Part shown: piece by piece, positions 1-11,520 of the stretch
Position numbering within the stretch: the first letter of the stretch is position 1
Layout: each line of letters begins with the position of its first letter
NCBI GenBank assembly: GCA_020310875.1
Contig: CM035408.1
Span: 146,529,907-146,593,906 of the forward strand
DNA from: Ceratopteris richardii
Taxonomy: Eukaryota; Streptophyta; Polypodiopsida; Polypodiales; Pteridaceae
Direction of reading: 5' to 3'
Length of the DNA: 64,000 nucleotides
Notes under the pieces: model-generated
Seen by the model: only the letters and a program-made list of their open reading frames with translations
Told to the model about the DNA's origin: nothing
Database searches by the model: none
Position numbers and translations under genes: made by a program

Positions 1-354
1 AAAATTTTTCATGGCGTATGGTATCAAATCATTGTACATGATAATTTATTTGTGCTACTTGGATTTCTACCCTTTACGATGCACTCTGAGAATGCAAAAT
101 TTTGGGAAAAGATGAAGTGAATGCATGACGAGATTATGAGTATCATAGAAGCCATAAAATAATGTCTACCAAAGTTTTAGTGATTCTATCTCTGCTCATT
201 ATTTAGGTTGCAGTATTCAACAATTCGTTATTCAACAATTCCTTTATTTGTGAATAGTTATGGAATTTTACAATAAGCCCTTATTATTCGACCAAATTAT
301 TTGGTGCAACATCAGCTTATATGAACACAATTGAATAGTTTTTGCACAAGAATT

Positions 355-455
355 TGACACTTTTCAATCAAAAGAGCTTTCGATCCAAAGAGTTTTCGAT
401 CAAAAACTTTTTCGATCAAAAAGCTTCCGATCAAAAAAAAAATTCGATCGAAAAA
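355..455. repeat. clustered TTTCGATC(A)AAA motifs
   Basis: Five or more near-copies of a 12-13 bp motif (TTTCGATCCAAA, TTTTCGATCAAAA, TTCGATCGAAA) lie within about 100 bp. The same motif recurs at 16440-16520 on the far side of the block. Short clustered motifs near both ends are typical of subterminal repeats of plant DNA transposons, but no terminal inverted repeat was found. Confidence 0.5.
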
Positions 456-589
456 AATCTAATTGAATAACATTTTATAAAATAATAGAACTATACTCAT
501 TTTTCGTAAAAGCTATTTTGTTCTTTAGGAACTTAAAGCGTCATAGAGAGAACACGGTATAAATTTTTGCTATAAATATTAAGTAATTT

Positions 590-775
590 AAATTATTGTG
601 ATTATTTTACTTAAACTATTGTGATTGTTTGACTCAACATTGATTCTTACTTCACAATACTATATGTATGTGAATTTAAAATATATTTTGATTCTTTGAC
701 TCAACATTGATTCTTAATTCTTGTGTAATCGTATGTGCATATGATTAAGAATTTAAAATCTATTGTGATACATTA
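590..775. repeat. diverged tandem repeat, about 80 bp unit (left array, part 1)
   Basis: Two to three diverged copies of a unit containing TTTGACTCAACATTGATTC followed by TTACTTCACAATA and an ATGTATGTG-type stretch. The array continues at 2382-2650 beyond the inserted copia derivative. Reverse-complement relatives occur at 15780-16160. Confidence 0.6.
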
Positions 776-814
776 CATTTATTATTGAAAGATATAGGTG
801 GATTATGTTTGACT

Positions 815-2381
815 TGTTGGAGGAGATGGTGGATAGTCTTCAGGGATATGTGTTCTTCTTCTATCTCTTCTCCAATGCTTGCAAGCTGGTCAACCACATC
901 TTTCATCTTGCTTACATAATCAGCCACTCCTTGCTTTGGTTGCTTCTTTAGAGTAAACTCCATCCATAACTAATTCTTCCTAGCTCTTGTATTTGATGAG
1001 AAATATGATGAGAGTACTTCCCAAGTCTCTTGGGAGGTCTTGTGATTCCTAATGTGAGACAATATGGAATCAGATATTGAGTTTAGTAGATAAGACCTAG
1101 AAAGAGCATCCTTTGCACACCATGTGGTCAACCTTTCTTGTTCTTCCCTTGTTGGTTGATGCTTACTCCTGAATGTTGGAGTCTCTTCATCTCCTAAATT
1201 GTATCCATATAGACTTCTCCCTTGAAGGTAGGCTTACATCCTTAGTGACCATGTTGAGTAGTTGTTTCTCTCCAATTTGTCAATAAAGGATGGAAATCCA
1301 TCTCCTATCTTACTTGTTGTTGCTTTGATATCACTGTTGGAGGAGATGGTGGATAGTCTTCAAAGATGAAGTGGTGCTGCTTGATCCTACTTCCCACCTA
1401 CCAAGAATGATCGTTGGAGAGTGTAGTGGGCCTCTTTAGCTAGCTAACATTCATAAATAATCACCTATGTTGCTTGGAACATGATCCACTAATCAGTGGA
1501 TTACAATAGATAGGTAAGAAGATAATCCAAGACTAAAAACTTGCTATTCTTCTCTCTATACTTGTTCAATGTTTTGAATAGTTCTTTGACTATAGTAGCA
1601 ATTAGATTAATTCCTTTTGGGGAAATCTAATTATCTTAGATAGCTACCAACCATGAGTGATTTCATCGAAATAAAATGATGGACTACACACTGAGAATGA
1701 TGTTTAGCAATTCACAGGACATTCCCAACATTTTTTGGGTGCATTAATCAATAGACCAGATAGTAAAGATGTCTTAATATCTCACGATCTAGAGAGGCAA
1801 TGATAATGAGACTTTGTAGTCATAGACTAGATAGTATGTTGAATCTACCATGCTTTAAATCATGAAAAATGATCAATCATACACTGAGAACCAGCTCTTA
1901 GAAAGTCATTGTTCTGATAAAGTCATAGTAGAGATGTGAAATGAGAATGTAATGATAATATATGTATTAAATCCTATACAAATACAATGTCATTGGCAAT
2001 CATATATTTCTCAATGTGTGAGAGATGAATGAGCTACAAGATGATCTCTCAATTCACAATAGATCCCCTTCACAATGATCTCATGGAGTCAAGATGTCCC
2101 GTGGGTCCTTTGATCCTCTTTTTATAGTTGTGTTTGGAGCCAATGTTTGAATTCGAATTCAAAATGTCTACCTGAAAGTGAATCCTAAAGTATAGGATAT
2201 ATTCTCTCATCAATCAACTACCAAATGAATTGTGATTTAAAGCTTCCTAACTTCATGTTGTTGTAGAGTACTTTTACAAAGGCAAATGTGAAGGACTTTT
2301 ACAAGAGGTTGATCATATAGAGTCTCATATGGGTTATGCTGATAAGCCAAGTATGTGGGCTTGGTTTCTATTGCACCAAAA
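815..2381 (-). mobile_element. internally deleted Ty1/copia element, minus strand
   Basis: Read on the minus strand this holds a roughly 1 kb 5' LTR (2381-1335), a degenerate initiator-Met primer site (GTGATATCAAAGC, about 1322-1334), the start of gag, and then directly the last ~40 bp of a 3' LTR (856-815; the motif TGTTGGAGGAGATGG is seen at both 815 and 1335). Everything between gag and the 3' LTR end is gone. TGACT directly repeats at 810-814 and 2382-2386. The flanking repeat is continuous when the element is removed, which supports these borders. The LTR resembles that of copia A (4766-15654). The outer LTR end lacks a canonical TG. Confidence 0.75.
856..1320 (-). pseudogene. copia gag N-terminal fragment
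   Basis: The minus-strand translation is a Ty1/copia gag (UBN2-type) fragment. It includes a stretch like LKKQPKQGVADYVSKMKDVV and DQLASIGEEIEEEHI, which matches the helical gag segment that precedes the LLRSLP region in intact elements. Upstream on the minus strand there are several stops and frame changes. The frame ends abruptly at about 856, where it is fused to LTR sequence, so no functional protein is possible. The same gag family is found on the plus strand at 6058-6294. Confidence 0.7.
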
Positions 2382-2650
2382 TGACTCAACATTGATTGTT
2401 ATTTCCCAATAGTATATGTATGTGTGTATGAGTATAAAATATATACAAAGTTTCATCCGATAGTATGTGTATGAATATGAGTGTATAATTGTGAATGAAG
2501 AATCTATTGTGATTGTCTGACTCAATATTGATTCTTACTTCACAATAGTATGTGTTAATGTATGTGCATATGATTGGGAATTTAGAACCTATTATGATTG
2601 TTTGATACAACATTGATTCTTACTTCACAATAGTATGTGTATGATCAAGA
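2382..2650. repeat. diverged tandem repeat (left array, part 2)
   Basis: Three copies of the TGACTCAACATTGATTC...TTACTTCACAATAGTATGTG unit continue the array at 590-775, which was interrupted by the copia insertion at 815-2381. No coding content. Confidence 0.65.
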
Positions 2651-2726
2651 TCATTATTCACATCTGGCATTTTTACCATGTTTTACTTTCAAATCTGCAA
2701 AACAAAAACCACTAATTTTATCTCAA

Positions 2727-3340
2727 AAGAATTCATAACATTTACTCCATATAACTCAAATGAATCCACTTCATTTAATCTACATAATTCAAATTATACC
2801 ACTTCATTTAATCAACATAATTCAAATGATACCACTTCATTTAATCCATATGATTCAAATGAATCCATAACATTTAATCCATATAACTCAAATGATACCA
2901 CTTGATTTAATCCACATAATTCAAATGATACCACTTCATTTAATCCACATAATTCAAATAAATCCACATCATTTTATCCACATATTACAAATGAATCCAC
3001 TTCATTTAATCCACTTAACTCAAATGATACCACTTCATTTACTCCATATAATTCAAATGAATCCACAATATTTAATTCACATATGTTAAATGAAACCACA
3101 ACATTTAATCCATATAACTCAAATGATACCACTTCATTTAATCCACATAATTCAAATAAATCCACATCACTTAATCCGCATATTACAAATTATTACACTT
3201 CATTTCATCCACTTAACTCAAATGATACCACAACATTTAATCCACATAATTCAAATGAATCCATAACATTTACTCCACTTAGTGAGAATGAATCTATATC
3301 ATTTAATCTAGATAGTTCAAATGAATACATATCGTTCTCA
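2727..3340 (+). repeat. 33-bp minisatellite with an open frame
   Basis: About 18 tandem copies of a 33-bp unit. On the plus strand each unit encodes an 11-residue repeat such as TTSFNPHNSND. One frame is open from 2678 to 3352 (about 224 codons) apart from a single TGA at 2903-2905, which differs by one base from the TCA found in neighbouring units. Because the period is a multiple of three, an open frame is expected whenever one unit lacks stops, so coding is not proven. I recognise no family. It lies within the larger repeat-bounded block. Confidence 0.8.
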
Positions 3341-3352
3341 ATATGGTCTTAA

Positions 3353-4765
3353 TCCATCCTTCATGGATATCTTTAAACCACACCGAGTTAGATATGAGAA
3401 TACTCTAAGTAATTCATGTGCATCTACTCTTTTTTATACATCTTTTTCAGAAGCTAATTCTAAAGCATATTTGAGCTTGTAAATCCCATTCTTATCAATG
3501 GGATAACTATTGAAACCTATATATTTCAAGAGTTGTAACAGGAGTATCGAAACCGTAAATGTCTCTTGACTCTTATTAAAGGTGGAGGACTATTCGATAT
3601 ACATTCGGGTGCAATCCACCAAACTTTTGAATCCACTCATTTCTAGTTGATATTTCTAAATTAGGTAGCTTTGGAAAACATTTTTTTGTTGGCAAATATG
3701 TCACTCTACCCGATATAAGTATGCTAATCTTCAAAATGCAACAAGATGTTGTGTGGATGGATATCATTATGGGATATATTACAAGTGTGTAAAAATGATA
3801 TTGTTTGTTATAAGTTGTTGATCATCTTCCAAATGTCTATCTTCACGGTTAATCTGTCTCCTTCTGTGTCCTTCACACCTTTGATTTGCGGTACGTTTAG
3901 GTACTACTTCTTCATTCTTTCTAGCCACATGCCCATTGTACCACCATTTTAAAATTTGAATAAGGCACGGGCTTTTGCTATGGTTCCTAGCTAATCCAAG
4001 TGGACTAATAATACCACTATGCATAACAGATAACATTGTGGCTTCATTCTCTCGTGTTTGTATGTTAGCACCATGTAGTTTGAATAACTTAATACTTCAT
4101 TGATGAATCTCATGTGGGATATTTTGACTTTATGGATCATTCCATATTGTCTTTCCCCCACGAAATCTGTATCTTCAAAAGAATAGAAGAATATGGGAGC
4201 AAACAAAGATTGTTCGATGTTTGATCTTTCATATTCACATATGTATCTCTTGTATTTGGATTTACCGATAGTCTCACAAGGTGTTCAATCGTGTTCCATT
4301 TTAATCGCATTCCTCTCTTCATTGTTTGATACTATAAATAGATAAATTTAATTTTATCGATGAATTTGGGCATACTGGTGATATCCACTACCAATGACTC
4401 TGCTACTACTTTGATGATCTGTCCAAAGATATGTGTAAACTCTTTCGACATTTGCTCATCTAATATATGTGCTCCACCTAACACACTGCTAAATTTATCT
4501 TCAATATTAATAAATATTATTCTAGATAATTATGCAATGAAATCTTTGTAATTAGATGTGTCCATGGCTAGAGTGATTTCATCTTCTTTGATACATGTAG
4601 GAGCACACAAATTCTTCTAAATATTTTTGCTCCAACTTGTTTATTTTACCTGTCATCTGTGCAAAAATAAAAAATAGACTATCAATAAGTGTATGGGTAA
4701 ATAAATCAATAGTATTTGTACACAAATGATAGACATATGGATAGTTAAATAAGTAGATTTTTTAT
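3353..4765. other. unassigned sequence, no supported gene
   Basis: About 1.4 kb with only short frames on either strand and no domain that I recognise. Minus-strand frames of 61-85 codons between 3779 and 4322 could be remnants of an old transposon gene, but they share no motif with a family I can name. Confidence 0.4.
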
Positions 4766-5997
4766 TGTTGGAGCAAGTCTATGACAAGCCTAGTATTGGC
4801 TTGAGTCTCACAAGGTCATAGGAGAAGCTTTAAAGTGAAGACAATGTATTGAAATTGAAGAGTTCACTTGTGAGCTATCCCTTGTAACTTTTTGAGCCTT
4901 TACTTGATGTAAAAGTAAAAAGAATCTAAAGTGGTTGAGTCAATTTGATGAAAAAATGGAAAAGAAGCCATGAATTCATGATTAAAGGTAGTTGGAGAAT
5001 CAAATCAATCAATAAAAAGTTTGGAGAGTGATTATAGGAAGATTAAAATTCAAATCTTGGCTCCAAAGATCACTATAAATACATGGCCTTCTAGTCGCAT
5101 TTTTTAAGACCTCCATGATCTTAGCATTATGCCATATCAAGGTGTGATTTCAAGGCACACATATGTATCAACTCCACTGTAATTTACAATCAATGTACTT
5201 TCATTTTCATGATCATTTGAGTTCATATTTTCATGCTTTTGTGAAGTGTAATGTTCACTGCCATATCTCTCACTTTTCGAAGTGAGATTGCAGAGATGAT
5301 CTCTCTGAGCTTGGTGCATCATTTTTAGTGATTCAACTTGGTAAAGTTAGCTCTCTAAGTCTACTATATGATCACAAATGTTCATTGAAATCGGTAGTTT
5401 CAATCTTGAGTTATGTTCACTTAAAGTCTACTATATCGCTTCATTCTCTACTTCTCTATCAGCACTCCATCAGATCAGTTTTTTCTCATAGCTGGTTCTC
5501 AGTATGTAATTCATCAATTTCCATGATTCAAAGCTTGATAGAATCAGAATACTATAGTATATTCCTACAAACTTTCATAAGCATTGGAGTTTGGAATCGC
5601 AGGATATCATCATTTCTCTGCTCATGGGTCTGAGTACTGCTACAGCCCATGAAAATCGGGATAGTGCTATGACTTGCTAAGTTTTTTTCTCTTTATGTGG
5701 TTCATCATTTTTCATCAAATCACTGATGATTGTTAGCATACTAAGTTTATAAGAGTTCCCCAAAAGGAATTAAGTTAATTGTTGTTGTGGCTAGAGAATT
5801 GTTCAAAACTTTGGATAGGTGTATAAACCAAAATAGCAAGTTTTTTACTCATGGTTCAACTCCAACTTATCTGTTTTGATTCATCTTTTTGAGAGTGATC
5901 TTCCAAGGTACACAAATACATCATTTTCCAAGCTAAAAGGGCCCACTACATATCTCTGGAGTTCATTTTGCTAGTGTAATGCAAATCCATCTCTTCA
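4766..5997 (+). repeat. 5' LTR of copia A
   Basis: Begins TGTTGGAGCAAGTCTATGAC and ends CTCTTCA next to the primer site. It matches 14364-15654 over its length. It contains a TATA-like ACTATAAATACATGG at about 5080. Confidence 0.85.
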
Positions 5998-6000
5998 TAG

Positions 6001-6012
6001 TGGTATCAGAGA
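6001..6012 (+). promoter_or_regulatory. primer binding site, initiator-Met type
   Basis: TGGTATCAGAG immediately downstream of the LTR is complementary to the 3' end of plant initiator-Met tRNA, the standard copia minus-strand primer. Confidence 0.85.
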
Positions 6013-6057
6013 AAGGTTGGACAATATGCAAATGGATTTCCTTCATCAATCGACAAA

Positions 6058-8371
6058 TTGGATAGAGGTAACTACTCAACCTCGTCATTGAGGATGGAAG
6101 TTTATCTTCAAGGAAGGAATTTATATGGTTATATAGCTGGAGATGAAGTTATGCCAAGTTTTAGGAACAAAGGTCAACCAACACAAGAAGAGCAAGAAAG
6201 ATTGAGCACATGGTGCTCCAAGGATGCACTTGCAAGGTCTTATCTCCTCAACTCTATCTTAGATTTTTTGTTGCCTCACATTAGAAGTTGTTAAACATCT
6301 CAGGAAGTTCGGAATGCACTTGAAGCCTTCTTCTCTTCAAGTACAAAGTCCAGGAAGCATCAACTATGGCTAGACTTCACAACTCTCAAGAAAGTGCTTG
6401 CTCATGTTCCTTCATAGGTTAGAGGCAAGATGGATCCCAAAGCAGAAAGGTGTGTATTCATTGGATATGACAATAATCAAAAGGGCTACAGATTATACAA
6501 CCCAACAACCAAAGGATTCTTGGTGAGTAGAGATGTAGTATTTGATGAGAATAGTTCTTGGTATGAAGATTCATGTAGAAAGGTCAACCTACCTTATGAT
6601 CTTGAAGAAGATTTTCCAAAACTTGTTAAGGATAATTCTTCTAAAGTTGAAGATCAGGATACCTCAAAAGATGATGAAGCAACTCAGTATGAAAACTCAA
6701 AATGTGGAAGTCTAAAGGTAAAGCAAAAGTGCAGGAACTTGGACAAGAGGTAGAATCATCACATGGATTAAGAGGGTCCATGAGGGAGAAAAGAAAACTA
6801 GAAAGGTATGGGTTTGATACTTCTCTAGACACTAAACATTCAATCTATCTAGCATAGGACATAAATCAAGAGGAACCCTCAACATTTGAGGAAGAAAAGA
6901 AGAAATCAGAATGGAGGCATGCAATGCAAGAAGAAATTGAAGCTCTTGAGGAGAATAACACTTGGGAGTTGCTTCCTAAGTCTCCATCAATGAAAGTGAT
7001 AGGCTCAAGATGGATCTACAAATTGAAGAAGAACTCACATGGCTCCATTATTAGTTATAAGGCAATGCTTGTGGCAAAAGGCTTTGCACAAACTCAGGGA
7101 ATTGATTATGAGAAGACCTCTCCTGTGGCAAAGATGCGTACTATTAGGGTTTTGCTTAGTATTGCCTCTTCCAAGAATTGGAAGATACTTCAATTGGATG
7201 TAAAAAATGCATTTCGTAATGGATGGATAACAGAAGAGGTATATATGGCATAACCACTTGGTTTTGAGAATCACATATATCCTATTTATGTGTGTAAACT
7301 TAATAAATCTTTATATGGAATCAAACAAGCCCCAAGGGCTTGGAATCACAGGCTTATCTCATTCTTGCAGGACAAAGTATTTCAACCGAGCAAGGCAGAT
7401 CCATCACTATTCATAAAAAGGAGTAATTCTAAAGTCATCTATTTGTGTGTGTATGTAGATGATATTATACTTACAGGAAATGATACAGATGGCATGAAGA
7501 GAATCAAAGAACAGATGAGAGAAGAATTCAAGATAAGTGATTTGGGTTCACTTACCTACTTCCTAGGATTGGAAGTTGTCTACAAAGATCATGCTTTGTT
7601 TCTTACTCAAAGAAAGTACATTAAAGACATGTTGGCAAAATTCAAGATGCAAGATAGTAGGATTGTAGGTAATCCAATGGAGATTAATCACAAATTAAGC
7701 TCACATGAAGGTGAACTCATAGAAGGTGTGATAGGTTATCAAAGCCTTGTGGGTAGCTTGAACTATGCCACATTGGAAAGGGTTGATATATGTTATAGTG
7801 TGAGTGTGCTAAGTCAATTTATGCACACACCCAGGAAACCTCACATGGAAGCTGCCAAGAGGATACTCAGATACCTTAAAGGAACCATGAATGAAGGGTT
7901 ATATTACCCTTATGTATCTGATTTAAGTTTGAAATTGTTCTCTGATGTAGATTGGGCTGGCTCCAAGGAAGACAAAAGGAGCACCTTAGTTTATCTTACC
8001 TTTGAGGTTCAAAACTTGTTTCATGGTCATCCAAGAAGCAACCCACAGTTGCTCTCTCTTCCACAGAGGCTGAATACAGAGGACTTGCCATAGCTACTCA
8101 AGAAGCTATGTGGATGAAGACACTATTCACAGATCTTGGATTGGAATTTGGGACTCCAACTATTTTTTGTGACAATATGAGCTCTATTCACCTAGCTGCC
8201 AATCCAAACTTTCATGCAAGGACTAAACATATTGAAGTTCATTATTACTATGTAAGAGAGAAAATTGTGAGCAAGGAAATTCAGTTAACTTATGTGTCCA
8301 CTCATCAACAATGTGCAGATATTCTAACCAAAGCATTGATGGTACAAAGCTTTGCAAATTCAAAGCCATGA
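6058..8371 (+). pseudogene. copia A gag-pol remnant (gag start fused to INT end, RT, RNase H)
   Basis: The frame opens with a gag fragment (6058-6294, same family as 856-1320). At about 6396 it jumps to the integrase C-terminus (KMDPKAERCVFIGYD, NPTTKGFLVSRDVVFDE), so protease and the integrase core are deleted. Reverse transcriptase follows in another frame from about 6890: IGSRWIYKLKK, LQLDVKNAF, LYGIKQAPRAW and the catalytic YVDDI at about 7455. Then come RNase H (DVDWAGSKEDKRS) and, after a frameshift near 7990, its C-terminal half (IFCDNMSSIHLA, FHARTKHIEVHYYYV, ADILTKAL) to 8371. Stops occur at 6292, 6416 and 7252 among others. Non-functional. Confidence 0.85.
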
Positions 8372-8419
8372 TTGGATTGCAGGTAATTCTTGAAGATTGA
8401 AGACCTCAAGCATACTTGG

Positions 8420-9028
8420 TGTTGAAGTTCAAGACCAATGACAGAGCATAGAAGCACATCAAAGAAGTGGACACACAAGAAGAGGGAGCAAGTAGGGAGC
8501 TCCAAGAAGTACATGTCAAATTTTTAGAAGAACCCCCTACAAAAATAGTAATTTCCATCACTAAAAACCATTGTAAATACCATTTTCTATTGTTGTAACT
8601 CCATTTTGTTCAAGCCGAGGAGTCCTCAAGCTTGAGGAGTATTAGAACTATCATCCTACCAATTTTCATAATTTTTAGACTTTGTTTGAGCCCTCAAATA
8701 AGCCCTAGAACCTAATTTTTAACTAGGCCGAACACTAGGTCTGGACAGGGCCAAAACTAGTCCAAAAACTATAAAAAGAGCTAGAGAGCTCATTTTTGAG
8801 GTTAGCTTCTTGTAGATTTCAGTTTTGTAATAGATTTCTTTTGTAATCAAAGTCCTTCCATTGTTCCTCTCTTTGATCTTACTTTGTGTGTGTGTGTGTG
8901 TATGTGTGTGCATGTTAGTGTGCTTTCACTCACGCACTTGTGCCTTCACTTTCTCATGGTCTTCATACCGGTCCTCACGTCTCCATGGATTGACAAGTAA
9001 ATGAGGTGGTGCTTACGCTTGAGCTACA
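8420..9028 (+). repeat. 5' LTR of LARD1
   Basis: TGTTGAAG...GAGCTACA, matching 13737-14345 with a few percent difference. It includes a TATA-like ACTATAAAAAGAGC (about 8767) and a TG microsatellite near 8885-8910. Confidence 0.9.
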
Positions 9029-9036
9029 CCAAATTT

Positions 9037-9054
9037 TGGTGCCGTTGCCGGGGA
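9037..9054 (+). promoter_or_regulatory. primer binding site, tRNA-Asp type
   Basis: TGGTGCCGTTGCCGGGGA differs by one base from the TGGCGCCGTTGCCGGGGA found in LARD2, a common primer site of plant Athila/Tat-like gypsy elements. Confidence 0.8.
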
Positions 9055-9379
9055 GAGAGCTTCGAGGACGAGCATTGTGATGGTAAGATCGTAGATTTGC
9101 GATGTTGGAAGGTAAAAAAACTCTCATTTTTGTTCATTTTCTGTTTTTTCTTCTTCATCTTCATCATCATCACCATCTCCATCTTCTTCCATCTTCTTCT
9201 TCATAGAAATTTCTCGTTTTTTAGTGCATTTTCACCATTTTCATACCATTTTTCATGCATCATTGTGTGTGAAGGTGTTAGGAGATGCAAGGGAGAGCAA
9301 GCGCCTGTGTTTTTTCATGATTTTCTGCACATATGGAGCTCGCCATTTCCGGCACTCAGAAATTTGAATTTCCCGCCAA
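9055..9379 (+). other. LARD1 leader, non-coding
   Basis: Pyrimidine-rich leader (TTCTTCATCTTCATCATC near 9150) between the primer site and the repeat array. The short frame 9001-9396 is not supported as a gene because it starts in the LTR and is low-complexity. Confidence 0.4.
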
Positions 9380-10312
9380 AAAACACGATTCTGTGAAGAA
9401 AATCACGATTCTGTGAAAAATTCAAATTTTTTGAAAAATCACGATTGTCTATTTCTGCCTAAAAACCCTCTGAAGGAAACACGATTCTGAGGTCATTCTC
9501 AGAATCGCGATTCTGTGGTTGTGCTCAAAATCGCGATTCTCACAAATCACGGTTTTCAGCCAAAAAAACACGATTCTGAGAAAACATGATTCTGTGGTTG
9601 TGCTCAAAATCGTGATTCTCTAACTCTTTGGAAACCACGATTCTCTGAGACAAAATCGCGATTCTCTAGAACACGATTCTCTAGAACACGATTCTCTAAA
9701 ACACGATTCTCTAAAACACGATTTTCAAAAACACGATTCTCTGTTGGCAATCGCGATTTTCATGTCAAAAACACGATTCTGAGAAAACACGATTCTATGG
9801 TTGTGCTCAAAATCGCGATTCTCTAAATTTTTGGAAACCACGATTCTGAGACAAAATCGTGATTTTCAAAACACGATTCTGTGAAAACACGATTCTATGA
9901 AAACATGATTCTCTGAAAACACGATTCTATGAAAACACGATTCTCTGAAAACACGATTCTCTGCTGACAATCGCGATTCTCAAAAACGCAATTCTCTGAT
10001 TTCATAGCATCGCAATTCTCTGAGTTTATAGCATGGCGATTCTCTTGAAGTTCACAAAATCGCGATTCTCTTGGTTTCACAGGATCGCGATTCTCTTGGT
10101 TCACAGGATCGCGATTCTCTAATTTCATAGCATTGCGATTCTCTTGAACTTCACAAAATCGCGATTCTCTTGGTTTCACAAGATCGCGATTCTCTTGGTT
10201 TCACAGGATCGCGATTCTCTAATTTCATAGCATCGCGATTCTCTTGAAGTTCACAAAATTGCAATTCTCTTTAAGTTCACAAAATCACAATTCTCTTGAT
10301 TTCACAAAATCG
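9380..10312 (+). repeat. dense CACGATTCT / CGCGATTCT short-unit array
   Basis: More than 50 copies of a 9-mer core (A/G)(T/C)CGATTCT, spaced irregularly at about 14-35 bp. The first half favours AACACGATTCT and the second half AATCGCGATTCTCTTG with TTCACA linkers. Spacing and unit are too irregular for a simple satellite. A related array with the core ATCGCGAT occupies the same leader position in GY1 (44868-45125). Confidence 0.85.
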
Positions 10313-10578
10313 CGTTTTTTTCCAAAAGGTCCTGTTTGCCTGTTTTGACCCCTAGGAGCCTGATTTGACATAACTTTTTCATCCAAAGTCCATTTTTTGA
10401 GCTCTATAGCTTGTTGGAAAGCTCGTTTCAAATCCTACATGGCCTCAACTGTTTTTTATAAGAATAATGCATTAATTTTCAGGTAGGATAATTTGAAGTT
10501 GACCCTCAACTGGGACCAAGAAACCAAGGGGGCTCCAAAGGATTTTTTTGCAATACCAAGAGGGAGAAAAATTGCATC

Positions 10579-11520
10579 ATGGGAAAGAAAAAAGCAAAAG
10601 AGAGAAGAAAGGGGGCTAAGATGGGAAAAGAGAAGGGAGATGAACATGAAGTGCATGAAATAATCTCACATGAGGATGAAACATCTAGAGAAAAATTGCA
10701 AGGAGTCAAGGAAACGGGGGAAATGTCTAAGGGGGTTGGATCCTTATTTGCAACAAGAGAATATGATAATACTTTTGTGGATATCAAAATAGGATATGAC
10801 CATAGAAGGTTGGGTGTTTATATCAATCCTAATTGTGAGTGGAATTTAATTCATATTGACCTAGTGGTCATTATCTTAGAGAACATTCAACCAACAACTC
10901 ACTCTTCTATCCTCATGGCTGGTGAACATTATGATTGCATGAGTCAAGTTGTGTTACCTGTTATGGTGGATGATATGCAATTTTTGGAAACATTCTTTGT
11001 CATGGATTGTATAGATGAAGACTTGATCATTGGCACCCAAAGGTTCATTACACAAAATCATCAAGAATTTGAGGTGTCTTCTCCACCTATTACCCGTGCT
11101 TCTACATATATGTCTATGGAAAATCCTAATGACTATCCACCTTATGATAATTGGGGGAAAAATCATCTTTTTAAAGAGTGTGCTTTTCATGAAAAAAAAT
11201 TTCTTTCTACTCATGTTTTTGAATCTAATCCATCTTTGAGTAAATCACAGGAAACCTTGGAGAATGGAGAAATGGAGGACTCAAAGTGTTTGGGGGATGT
11301 GGAAGGACCCTCTCTTCCTGTAAATTTGGATTCCCCTCATGAAACCATAAGCAGGGATGATCTACACTCATATGATCAAGAAGGAGATGATCAAGAAATA
11401 CTAGGTATCATTGATGTGGAGAATAATGTCAAATCGATGGTCAATCATGACAATGCATCACCCATTGTACATCTAGAGATTCAATGTGTAATACGGATAA
11501 ATGTATCGATGAATCTCTAG
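10579..11520 (+). CDS. LARD1 ORF, retropepsin-like protein lacking the catalytic Asp
   Basis: A 313-residue frame starting at an ATG. The N-terminus (1-40) is highly basic (MGKKKAKERRKGAKMGKEKG). Residues about 65-155 resemble a retropepsin fold: VDIKIGYDHRRLGVYI, then VVLPVMVDDMQFLETFFVMD, then DEDLIIGTQRF, which parallels the D(V/L)ILGxxF end of gypsy proteases. Where active proteases have DSGA this frame has NPNCEWN, so catalysis is not expected. The rest is acidic and low in recognisable domains. It overlaps the next frame (11484) by 37 bases, consistent with one former ORF broken by a frameshift. The closest match within the window is the second protease of GY1 (35483-35815). Homology is inferred by eye. 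Confidence 0.55.
   Translation: MGKKKAKERRKGAKMGKEKGDEHEVHEIISHEDETSREKLQGVKETGEMSKGVGSLFATREYDNTFVDIKIGYDHRRLGVYINPNCEWNLIHIDLVVIILENIQPTTHSSILMAGEHYDCMSQVVLPVMVDDMQFLETFFVMDCIDEDLIIGTQRFITQNHQEFEVSSPPITRASTYMSMENPNDYPPYDNWGKNHLFKECAFHEKKFLSTHVFESNPSLSKSQETLENGEMEDSKCLGDVEGPSLPVNLDSPHETISRDDLHSYDQEGDDQEILGIIDVENNVKSMVNHDNASPIVHLEIQCVIRINVSMNL

Larger units (their letters stand above)
1..809. other. AT-rich non-coding flank with short repeats
   Basis: No gene is visible. The stretch is very AT-rich. It contains a cluster of TTTTCGATCAAA-like motifs (about 355-455) and the first copies of a motif containing TTTGACTCAACATTGATTC (about 597-770) that returns after 2382. These may be subterminal repeats of an old DNA transposon. 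Confidence 0.5.

Noticed and set aside
3779-4322. Minus-strand short frames as a host or transposase gene
   Set aside because: Each is under 90 codons, no recognisable motif, no consistent splicing model.
9380-10312. CRISPR-like array of short repeats
   Set aside because: Repeat units are 9-14 bp with irregular, related spacers, within an LTR element of a plant; no cas genes.
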